In this document: piece by piece, positions 1 through 7,012 of the stretch
How positions within the stretch are numbered: position 1 is the first letter of the stretch
Layout of the letters: each line of letters starts with the position of its first letter
Assembly: GCA_030054235.1 (NCBI GenBank)
Contig: JASGCG010000020.1
Location: 1-11,759, forward strand
Length of the DNA: 11,759 bases
Source: Bacteroidia bacterium
GTDB taxonomy: Bacteria > Planctomycetota > Phycisphaerae > Phycisphaerales > SM1A02
Direction: 5' to 3'
Notes under the pieces: generated by a model
Database searches by the model: none
Told to the model about the DNA's origin: nothing
The model's input: only the letters and a program-made list of their open reading frames with translations
Made by a program: the position numbers and the translations under genes

Positions 1-431
1 TGATCGTCCGACCCGACGACTTCATCAATGTGGTCCCCCCTCCGACCGGCGTCGTCTACATCGATGGCGAGATTTCGCGCCCCGGGCCGTATGACCTGCC
101 CGCCTCCGGCCAGCTCACCCTCAGCCGCCTGGTGGCTGCTGCGGGCGGCCTTGGCCCGCTCGCGATCCCTGAACGCGTCGACCTCGTCCGCCGCGTCGGC
201 GACCGGGAGGCGGCCATCCGAGTGAATCTCGCTGCAATACGTGAACGTTCGGAGCCCGACATCGTCTTGAAGAGCGATGATCATGTGATCATCGGAACGA
301 ACTTCTTCGCGCAGCCGCTGGCGGTTATCCGCAACGGCTTCCGAATGACATACGGATTCGGCTTCCTCATCGATCGCAACTGGGGTACCGACATCTTCGG
401 ACCGCCGCCGGAGGCCCTGACGGTGCAGTAG
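1..431 (+). CDS. Polysaccharide export protein, SLBB domain (3' part only)
   Basis: This is the C-terminal part of an outer-membrane polysaccharide export protein of the Wza/SLBB type; its start lies upstream of the window. The reading frame is open from base 3 and ends at TAG 429-431. Its first visible residues are IVRPDDFINVVPPP, followed by GVVYIDGEISRPGPY, the typical opening of a beta-grasp SLBB domain ('V.V.GeV..PG.Y'). A helical stretch LTLSRLVAAAGGL and a strand-turn region with 'DLVRR' and 'VNLAAI' follow, as in Wza-family SLBB repeats. The segment ending in 'DIVLKSDDHVIIG' matches the usual 'D..L..gD.I.V' end of such a domain. A tail of about 40 residues with 'RMTYGFGFLIDRNWG' follows. 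Family members form the envelope channel for exported polysaccharide. The position just upstream of an exosortase and a Wzz-like gene supports this role. The internal GTG at 30 is not the true start, because homology continues upstream of it. Confidence 0.87.
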   Translation, partial: IVRPDDFINVVPPPTGVVYIDGEISRPGPYDLPASGQLTLSRLVAAAGGLGPLAIPERVDLVRRVGDREAAIRVNLAAIRERSEPDIVLKSDDHVIIGTNFFAQPLAVIRNGFRMTYGFGFLIDRNWGTDIFGPPPEALTVQ

Positions 432-508
432 TGGATGGCCGGCCAAGCGCGGACGATCCCGTCCGAGCATGGGCAGAACGGCGGCCAGCCAAAACGTGAA
501 CGAACCTG

Positions 509-1426
509 ATGATGTCCACCGAGATGCCGACAGGCCGAATCACCGAACCCGCCGCGCCCGTGGTCGCGGGCCTTCTTGTCGTGCTGCTCGCACTTGGGAC
601 CGCTGTGTTCTTCGACTTCCTGCGGCAGCAGGTTGCCTTCGCGATCAGCCAACCCTCGGACTGGGGGCACACGCTGGTCATTCCTGCGGTTGGGGGCTAT
701 CTCGTCTGGTTGCGAAGGGAGGCATTGCTTGCCGAGCCCTTCCGGCCCTGCTGGTCAGCCCTGCTGGTGCTGATCGGGGGCGTGGCCTGGTACGTGCTCT
801 GCGTCATCGGGCCCAAGCCGCTGTTCCACCACAATCTTCAGGCTGTCGGCGTCACGCTGGCATTGTTCGGTGCGGTCTGGGCGATCCTCGGCACGCGTGC
901 CATGCGGGTGCTGTGGTTTCCCCTGCTCTATGTCTGCATCTTCAGCCAGACGCTATCGGAGCGGCTGCTCTCAAAGGCGACCTTCCTGCTGCAGGACCTG
1001 GCAGCCCTCGGCGCGTACGGCCTGCTGCTGGTCTTGGGCATCGATGCAGACCGGAGCGGCAACACCATCACGGTGCTGAGCGACGGCGTGTCCCATCCGC
1101 TGAACGTTGCCGAAGCCTGCAGCGGCATGCGAATGGTGGTCGCCTTTACGGCGCTCGGCACGTTCCTTGCAGCGACCCAGATGACCGGTTTCATCCAGCG
1201 GAGTCTCATGGTCCTGTCGGCGATCCCGGTCGCGTTGGTCGTGAACATCCTGCGCATCGTCACGCTGGGGATCCTTTCGTTGGCGGATTCCAATTTCGCC
1301 TCGGGCGAGTTCCACCACTTCGTCGGTCTCCTCTGGATGCTTCCCGGGCTCGTCTTGTTCCTCGGGATCCAGTGGGTCATCAACAATCTGATGGTCGAAG
1401 ACCGTGGGGCTCGCCATGCGGTTTGA
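509..1426 (+). CDS. Exosortase (transpeptidase-like membrane protease)
   Basis: A polytopic inner-membrane protein of 305 aa from the exosortase/archaeosortase family. Family members recognise a C-terminal tripartite signal (short motif, membrane helix, basic tail) on cargo proteins, cut it, and are thought to pass the protein to another anchor. The three expected catalytic residues are present: Cys204 in EACSGMR, Arg249 in NILRI, and a His (269 or 270) in FHHFVG, where H269-x3-G best matches the family pattern. The early 'DWGHTLVIP' with His54 matches the conserved 'SHG.L.P' region. About eight to nine hydrophobic segments are visible, the first near residues 17-38. The ATG at 509 (or 512) is the only plausible start, since the frame has a stop at 497-499; no clear Shine-Dalgarno precedes it. 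The gene overlaps the EpsI-like gene by 11 bases. Which exosortase subtype it is cannot be settled by eye; a planctomycete-type enzyme is likely. Confidence 0.95.
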   Translation: MMSTEMPTGRITEPAAPVVAGLLVVLLALGTAVFFDFLRQQVAFAISQPSDWGHTLVIPAVGGYLVWLRREALLAEPFRPCWSALLVLIGGVAWYVLCVIGPKPLFHHNLQAVGVTLALFGAVWAILGTRAMRVLWFPLLYVCIFSQTLSERLLSKATFLLQDLAALGAYGLLLVLGIDADRSGNTITVLSDGVSHPLNVAEACSGMRMVVAFTALGTFLAATQMTGFIQRSLMVLSAIPVALVVNILRIVTLGILSLADSNFASGEFHHFVGLLWMLPGLVLFLGIQWVINNLMVEDRGARHAV

Positions 1427-2273
1427 CCGACGCTGTTCTGCCGCCTTTTTCATAGTTTGCGTGACGCTTGCGGGGAGTGCCCTTGGCTTCCGCGTCGCTA
1501 TCGAAAGCCTGAACGTGCATCTGCGGAAGTTGCCGGTGCCGCTGCGGGAATCGCTGGACAGCGTTCCGGTCATCCTCGGGGAGTGGGAACGCGTCGGCGA
1601 GGACGTCCGGTACGGTGCCGACATCGAGACCGAGCTCGGAACCAAGCAGTACCTGCTTCGGACCTATGAGCGCCCGGGAGCCGAGGGTCGACAGCGCGTG
1701 CAGCTGCACGTTGCCTACTACACCGGCCTCATCGACACCGTGCCGCACGTTCCCGAGCGGTGCTGGGGAGCAGCGGGGATGATCATGGCCGAGCAGCCGC
1801 ACGCGGTCCAGCTGAGCATCGATGGCAGCACGTGGGGCACTTCCGACGCGGTGAATGCCGCCACGGGCCAGCCCTACCGAACGGCAGTCGTGCAGGATCC
1901 GGTCACCCGTCGTGAGCAGACCGTCAATCTCCCGCAGGGGGAGTGGATCACGAGCGTGACCGAGTTCCAGGAGGAAGGCGACACACGTCACCGCGTGATG
2001 GGTGGCTACCTCTTCATCGCGAACGGCCGCGCGACCAGCTCTCCGTACGAGGTCCGGAACCTTGCGTTCGACCTGACGGACCGCCACGCCTACTACTGCA
2101 AGGTGCAGTGCACCATCGTGCTGCCAGCCGAGTCGGCGACCGACGAGGCGTTTGCCGACATGGCCGGCGACCTGATCGGCCGCGCCATGCCCGAGATCAT
2201 GCGCTGCCTCCCTGACTGGCCCGAATGGGAGTCCCGGGAGAAGATCGACAAGCAACGGCCGAAGGCCGACTGA
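1416..2273 (+). CDS. Exosortase-associated EpsI-like protein (DUF3485)
   Basis: A 285-aa protein, probably periplasmic and anchored by one N-terminal hydrophobic segment (about residues 7-26, after MRFDRR). It resembles the EpsI/DUF3485 family, which is either fused to the C-terminus of exosortases or encoded next to them. Supporting motifs are 'VPVILGEWE' (Trp57), the tyrosine-rich VAYYTGL, and HVPERCW with His111 and Cys116, the H-x-P-E-x-C signature of the family. A second cysteine pair sits in YYCKVQC. The molecular role of EpsI is not established; it is generally taken as an exosortase partner. The gene overlaps the exosortase stop by 11 bases, so translation is probably coupled. I chose ATG 1416 because GGGG at 1406-1409 lies 6 bases ahead and the protein then begins with a basic N-terminus before the membrane segment. 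A GTG at 1404 would add four residues. The protein is somewhat longer than the roughly 200-220 aa I expect for stand-alone EpsI proteins. Confidence 0.88.
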   Translation: MRFDRRCSAAFFIVCVTLAGSALGFRVAIESLNVHLRKLPVPLRESLDSVPVILGEWERVGEDVRYGADIETELGTKQYLLRTYERPGAEGRQRVQLHVAYYTGLIDTVPHVPERCWGAAGMIMAEQPHAVQLSIDGSTWGTSDAVNAATGQPYRTAVVQDPVTRREQTVNLPQGEWITSVTEFQEEGDTRHRVMGGYLFIANGRATSSPYEVRNLAFDLTDRHAYYCKVQCTIVLPAESATDEAFADMAGDLIGRAMPEIMRCLPDWPEWESREKIDKQRPKAD

Positions 2274-2277
2274 GAGG
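2274..2277 (+). promoter_or_regulatory. Ribosome binding site of the TPR gene
   Basis: GAGG lies directly after the stop codon of the EpsI-like gene (2271-2273) and 5 bases before ATG 2283. It fixes the start of the TPR protein and shows that the two genes are read from one message. Confidence 0.6.
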
Positions 2278-2282
2278 AACCT

Positions 2283-5200
2283 ATGCCACGCAAGCTCAAC
2301 CGCAAGTTCATCGTCATCGTCGGTGGTGTCACGCTCACCGCAGTCGTCGGGGTCGGTGGTGTTGCCGCATGGCGCATGTCCAGTGCACCAGAGCGCAACA
2401 TCGCCCTCGGCGATGCAGCGCTGCGTGCAGGCAAGGTCAATGAGGCTGTCGATCGCTACGGCCGCGCGGCCAACAAGCGGCCCGACCGGACTGACTTCTG
2501 GAAGAAGTACGTCGAGGCGCTCGAACTCCAGAGCACCAACACGACCCAGGCCGCAGCTCAGAGTTACTTCCAGCTTCTCGGCGGACGGGCGAAGTTGGCC
2601 GAGTCGGATCCCGCCGACGTTTCGCTTCTGAAGTCCTACCTCGACATGCTGGCGGGCACCAATCCGGCGGATGTGGCCCTCGCATGCGCCCGCATCAAGC
2701 CGGCGTTCGCGAATCATCCCGAGCAGACGTCGATGATCGAGGTCTTGGCCACGACTGCGGCGCTTCGCCAGTGGGAGTCCAAGCGTGCGGGCATCGATGA
2801 TGCCGAGCGAAAGCTCTTGGATCTCGCGCGTGCACCTGGCTCCGGAGAAGAGCCCTGGATCGGATTGGTCGAATACGCCAGCGCCCGCCTGGATGCTGCC
2901 CGCCGTGCCGGCCTTTCGACTGATGTCGCCCGGTGGGGCGAATTGCTCGATGGTTACCTCGCCCAAGGAGTGGCCGCGAATCCGGAGTCGCTCAGGCTTG
3001 CGATTGCTGTCAGCCTGAAGGCCATGTCGACGGATCGGGACCTGCGGCGGCCTCAGGCCGAGGCGCAGGCGCCCGTCGCGGTACGGGCCATGCTTGAGCT
3101 TGGGGCACGCACGGTGGACGGTCTGGATGCCATCGACGTTGTCAACGTGCTGAAGATCGCGCCGATGTTCGGTGACGTTGAGCGAAACAAGGCCGTCGAG
3201 ATCGCGCAGGACTGGCTTGAGAAGCATGCCGGCGATCCGATGGTGAACTTTGAGCTTGCTGGCGTGCTACAGACGTCGACTGTGGCGGCGGATCGCCAGG
3301 AGGCGATTGCCCTGTTCACGAAGGTCCGCGACCTTCAGGCGTTCCCCCAGGGCCCGGCGGCGCTCAGCCAGGATGCCATGCGCGTGCGTGCGGCCCAGGG
3401 GATCTTCGATTCGGACTTCGTCGAGCTGATCGAGGCGGACGATGCTGCCGCCCGCGAGAAGTTGCTGCCACGGCTCGATGCGTCGATCCAGGCGATGCGG
3501 AGGGTTGCCGGTGCGGGCAACGACGAGACCATCGGCCGGTGCGAAGCGCTCTTGCTGTTCGGGCGGGGCCAGTACGGCCCGGCGCTTCGAGGGCTGGAGC
3601 GAACAGCTTCCTCGTCGGACAGCGACACGCTGGCCATGCTCGTGGCGATCGAGTGCGCCTTGCGGCGCGAGGAGTTCGGAGTGGCGCAGCAACTCGCCGC
3701 TCGGGCTGCTGCCAAGTTCCCGCAGAATGCGAAGATCCTGGAGGGCGCCCTGCGTGTGACGAACGCGACCGGGCGACGTAACGAGGCACGAGCGCTTGCC
3801 GAGCGCCTGAAGCAGCTCGATCCATCGAACGACCTTGCCACCTCCGTGCTGGGCGCATCCATGGACCCGGCGGGGCTTGCGCCGGCGCTCGACGAACTGG
3901 AGGCTGCGCTGCGGAAGGCCTTCCAGGAATCGAAGGGCGATCCCATGGCGCTTCGCGATGCGGCCGTGGTCCTGATCGCGGCGAATCCGGGCGATGTTCG
4001 CCCGCGGCTGATGTGGGTCGAGGCGATCGCCCGCACGGGTGATCGCGAGGCGGCCCTCAAGGCAACAGAGGAGTCGCTTGCGCTGTTCCCCGACAACGCG
4101 ATCCTGAAGGCGCGCAAGCTCGACCTCTCGACGACCGATCCCGTCCAGCGCCTTCGCCAGGCGGCGTCCATGCGTCCGGGCACCGAGACGGAGCGGCTGG
4201 TCTTCGAGGCATCGACGCTGCTGGCGAGCGAACCTGCCTTCGAGCGGGCCGTGATCGGCTCGGCGGATGCATCGGAGCGCGAGCGGATCACGGGCGAGCT
4301 GGCATCGATCCGGCGCGGCATCGACGAGGTGCTCCCCAAGGCACTGGCGGCCAGTCCCGGGAACGAGACTCTGCTGATCTTGATGGCGGAACGTGGCGCT
4401 CGTCGCAAGGATCCCGCCATGGTTGACGAGGCCGTGAAGGCCGCCGGTGCAGCAGGCGATCCGAAGATGGCTGCTGTCATCCTGGCGGTGGCAGCGCTCA
4501 GGAACGGCGATGCCAACAAGGTCGTCGAGCTCATCAAGGCGGATGCAGAGGCCCTTACGGGCGATGCGCTCAGGCTTCGCCTGCTCGGCGAGGCATACCT
4601 CGCGCTGGGCAACCCCGACAAGGCTGTCACCTTGCTGGCACGTGCTTTCGAGCGTCAGCCCACCAATTCGGCCATCGGTCGCCTGTACGCCGACGCCTTG
4701 CTGGCGACCGGGGAATCGAAGCGTGCGCTGGCGCTCCTTGCGGAGGCTGCGGCGGCAAATCCCGACGAAGGAGATCTTCTCAACCAGTGGCTCGCGGCCG
4801 AGGCACGCATCGGTGATCGATCGCGTGCCCTCGTCGAGCGTCGGATCCGGTTGCGAAAGGCGCCTGACGATCTTGCCAACATGCGCGGCCTGGCTGCCTT
4901 GCTGCTCGAGGCATCGCCCGACCAGACCAACATCCTGGATGACCAGTTCCGTCCCCGGTACTCGCAGGCACAGTGGGAGGGCATGCAGCTGGCGAATCGC
5001 CAGGACGTGATCCGTCGCGCCCGTGAGGCCAATGTCGTTGAAGCCAAAGCCTTGCTCCAGTCTGTGCGAAAGGCGGATCCGAACGACCTCGATGCCGTGA
5101 GCGTCGAGATGCAGGGTCTGTCGGCGCTTGGCGACATCGCCGGCGCCGAGGCCGTGCTCGAGTCGGCAGCCTCGACCGTCACCCGCAATCGGCCTCTTCT

Positions 5201-6998
5201 CTTCCTCATGCAGGCGGACTTTCTCTACCGGATCAGCAAACCCGAACAGGCGGAGAAGGCCTTGGCCCGTGCGTTGGAGGCGTCGCAGGGTGATACTGCA
5301 ACCATCCGGGCCGTGGCACGTCTGCGCGCATCGAGGGGTGAGATCGAGGCGGCGCTCAAGGCCGTCGAGCCGCTGCTGGCCCAGCAGCCTTCGAACGACG
5401 ACCTTCGTGAGGCCGCGCGTTGGAACCTCGTGATCCGGCAGGCGGATGCGGCGAAGGCCCTCTTGGCCCGCGTCCAGGATGGAACGGATCGACGTGAGCA
5501 GTTCGCCACGAAGCTCGTGCTTGGCATGTCTGCGGTCCAGGACATGATCGGCAGGCAGGAGGCAGGTGACCGGGCGGGCATGGATGCATCCTTCGCCGCG
5601 GTTCAGAAGGTGCTCGGCGAGGCGGCCCAGCTCGACCCTCGCTCGCCGCTGCCGCACGTCTCTCTGGCGGAGATCTCGATGCAGATGTATCGCCGAACCG
5701 GCGACAAGGCATATCTGGATACCTGCCTCAAGGCACTCGAGCCGGCCCAGGCGCTGGACCAGCTGAGTACATCGATCGCGCGCCTGCGATGGATGGCCCT
5801 TGAGGCCAAGGGTGACAAGGAGGGCGCCGTCAGGGAAGCGCGCAGGATCCTCTCGGCGCTGCCCAAGGATGCCGGGGTGAGGATGGACCTCGTCAACCTG
5901 TATCTGCGCACAGGCGATCCCGCCTCGGCCCGTACCGTGCTTGAAGAAGCGGTCCAGCAGTCCGCGCTGAACGCAGTTTGGCTGCGGCGGCTCGCGGAGA
6001 TCCAGTCGGAGGCCCGCCAGTGGACCGAGGCTGGCCAGAGCTACGAGCGGGCATTCGGATCGGACCGAGCGATCGGTTCGCTGGAACTCGCGGCGGGCAT
6101 GTACCTGACCAAGGATCCGCCCGATCTGCGCAGTCTGAGCGGGCTGATCCGCGCGTACCCCGAACAGGTGCGCCAGTCGCTGTACTTGCAGAGCGCACGT
6201 TCCGCCGGCGAGAGTCTCAGCGGCGCGCGTGAGGCCGGCCTCGTCAATCTCCGGAGCATCTATCAGGCCAATCAGGCCGCCGGCGCGGCCAGGCAGCCGC
6301 TGCAGGGCTGGTTCGACATCCTGCTGCTGGTCTTCAAGGTGTCGGAGTCCAAGTCAGAGCTTGAGGCGTATGACGCCTTCGTCCGTCAGGTGGCTGACAT
6401 GAAGGATCCCGAGACCTTGCGTCAGCTTGCGGCAGCGTGGACGCTGCCGAAGAACGCCCCACCCGACGTGCTGGCCAAGGCCAAGGAGTATGCGCAGTCG
6501 GCGCTTGCCGCGTCAGGAGACGACCGGACACTGCTGGCCATGGGCCACATGACGCTCGGGAACGTCCTGTACCGCGCCGGTGACTGCAAGGGCGCCACGG
6601 AGGAGTTCGGCAAGGTGCTCGAAGCCTTCCCCAACCAATTCGATGCCATCAACAACCTCGCATATGTCGAAGCCAGCTGTGGAGATGCCACACGTGCGCT
6701 TGAGTTTGCCCGCCGCGCAACGGCGCTCGATCCGACGAATGTGGATGGCATCGACACCCTCGGGCTCGCGCAGCTCAAGTCGGGGGATGTCGTTGGCGCC
6801 GAGATGACGCTCCTGCGCGGGCTCGACCTCCGCCAGACGCCGACGCTCCTGCTGCACCTTGCGATGGCACAGGATGCGCAGGGCCGCAAGGATGCCGCGA
6901 AGGCATCACTTGCATCAGCCATGTCGTTGGCCAAGGATTCCCCACTCGCCGAGTCGGAAGCCGCTGCCGCCTCCGCGCTCGAAGCCAAGTTGAAGTGA
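2283..6998 (+). CDS. Giant membrane-anchored tetratricopeptide-repeat protein
   Basis: A 1571-aa protein with a basic start (MPRKLNRK), one membrane helix at about residues 8-31, then repeats to nearly the C-terminus. It carries no lipobox cysteine, so it is probably held in the inner membrane by the helix with the repeats in the periplasm. By eye I count about 19 helix-turn-helix units fitting the TPR pattern (Gly/Ala at 8, Ala at 20 and 27, Pro at 32). Examples are NIALGDAALRAGKVNEAVDR near residue 40, LLGEAYLALGNPDKAVTLL near 765, and four consecutive units from about 1420 to 1555, including LGNVLYRAGDCKGATEEF and LAYVEASCGDATRALEFA. Intervening stretches are probably degenerate repeats. 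No enzyme motif is visible. TPR proteins in exopolysaccharide systems (AlgK, PelB, PgaA, PrsT) act as scaffolds between inner and outer membrane parts, and the position between EpsI-like and Wzz-like genes suggests a similar role here. That role is inferred. The start is supported by GAGG 5 bases upstream. Confidence 0.93.
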   Translation: MPRKLNRKFIVIVGGVTLTAVVGVGGVAAWRMSSAPERNIALGDAALRAGKVNEAVDRYGRAANKRPDRTDFWKKYVEALELQSTNTTQAAAQSYFQLLGGRAKLAESDPADVSLLKSYLDMLAGTNPADVALACARIKPAFANHPEQTSMIEVLATTAALRQWESKRAGIDDAERKLLDLARAPGSGEEPWIGLVEYASARLDAARRAGLSTDVARWGELLDGYLAQGVAANPESLRLAIAVSLKAMSTDRDLRRPQAEAQAPVAVRAMLELGARTVDGLDAIDVVNVLKIAPMFGDVERNKAVEIAQDWLEKHAGDPMVNFELAGVLQTSTVAADRQEAIALFTKVRDLQAFPQGPAALSQDAMRVRAAQGIFDSDFVELIEADDAAAREKLLPRLDASIQAMRRVAGAGNDETIGRCEALLLFGRGQYGPALRGLERTASSSDSDTLAMLVAIECALRREEFGVAQQLAARAAAKFPQNAKILEGALRVTNATGRRNEARALAERLKQLDPSNDLATSVLGASMDPAGLAPALDELEAALRKAFQESKGDPMALRDAAVVLIAANPGDVRPRLMWVEAIARTGDREAALKATEESLALFPDNAILKARKLDLSTTDPVQRLRQAASMRPGTETERLVFEASTLLASEPAFERAVIGSADASERERITGELASIRRGIDEVLPKALAASPGNETLLILMAERGARRKDPAMVDEAVKAAGAAGDPKMAAVILAVAALRNGDANKVVELIKADAEALTGDALRLRLLGEAYLALGNPDKAVTLLARAFERQPTNSAIGRLYADALLATGESKRALALLAEAAAANPDEGDLLNQWLAAEARIGDRSRALVERRIRLRKAPDDLANMRGLAALLLEASPDQTNILDDQFRPRYSQAQWEGMQLANRQDVIRRAREANVVEAKALLQSVRKADPNDLDAVSVEMQGLSALGDIAGAEAVLESAASTVTRNRPLLFLMQADFLYRISKPEQAEKALARALEASQGDTATIRAVARLRASRGEIEAALKAVEPLLAQQPSNDDLREAARWNLVIRQADAAKALLARVQDGTDRREQFATKLVLGMSAVQDMIGRQEAGDRAGMDASFAAVQKVLGEAAQLDPRSPLPHVSLAEISMQMYRRTGDKAYLDTCLKALEPAQALDQLSTSIARLRWMALEAKGDKEGAVREARRILSALPKDAGVRMDLVNLYLRTGDPASARTVLEEAVQQSALNAVWLRRLAEIQSEARQWTEAGQSYERAFGSDRAIGSLELAAGMYLTKDPPDLRSLSGLIRAYPEQVRQSLYLQSARSAGESLSGAREAGLVNLRSIYQANQAAGAARQPLQGWFDILLLVFKVSESKSELEAYDAFVRQVADMKDPETLRQLAAAWTLPKNAPPDVLAKAKEYAQSALAASGDDRTLLAMGHMTLGNVLYRAGDCKGATEEFGKVLEAFPNQFDAINNLAYVEASCGDATRALEFARRATALDPTNVDGIDTLGLAQLKSGDVVGAEMTLLRGLDLRQTPTLLLHLAMAQDAQGRKDAAKASLASAMSLAKDSPLAESEAAAASALEAKLK

Positions 6999-6999
6999 C

Positions 7000-7004
7000 G
7001 GAGG
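7000..7004 (+). promoter_or_regulatory. Ribosome binding site that fixes the Wzz/BY-kinase start
   Basis: GGAGG sits 8 bases ahead of ATG 7013 and immediately after the TPR stop codon (6996-6998). It lies downstream of the alternative GTG at 6995, which rules that codon out as the likely start. Confidence 0.75.
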
Positions 7005-7012
7005 AACACACC

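Noticed and set aside
469..1455. Open frame of 328 codons on the + strand covering the exosortase
   Set aside because: The exosortase frame beneath it has Cys, Arg and His catalytic motifs and membrane helices; this one is rich in Arg, Gly and Ala with no recognisable domain.
1380..3227. Long open frame on the - strand (615 codons)
   Set aside because: It lies antisense to the EpsI-like and TPR genes, whose products have recognisable motifs. Long antisense frames are expected in GC-rich DNA, and its translation shows no family signature.
3267..5657. Long open frame on the - strand (796 codons)
   Set aside because: It lies wholly antisense to the TPR gene; the translation is rich in Arg, His, Gln and Leu without domains, typical of a shadow frame.
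6540..6998. C-terminus of the TPR protein as a possible exosortase sorting signal
   Set aside because: The end is helical and charged (ending EAKLK) with no hydrophobic helix or Arg-rich tail, so it is not exosortase cargo.
6995..7012. GTG 6995 as start of the Wzz/BY-kinase protein
   Set aside because: The only good ribosome binding site (GGAGG 7000-7004) lies downstream of this GTG and 8 bases before ATG 7013.
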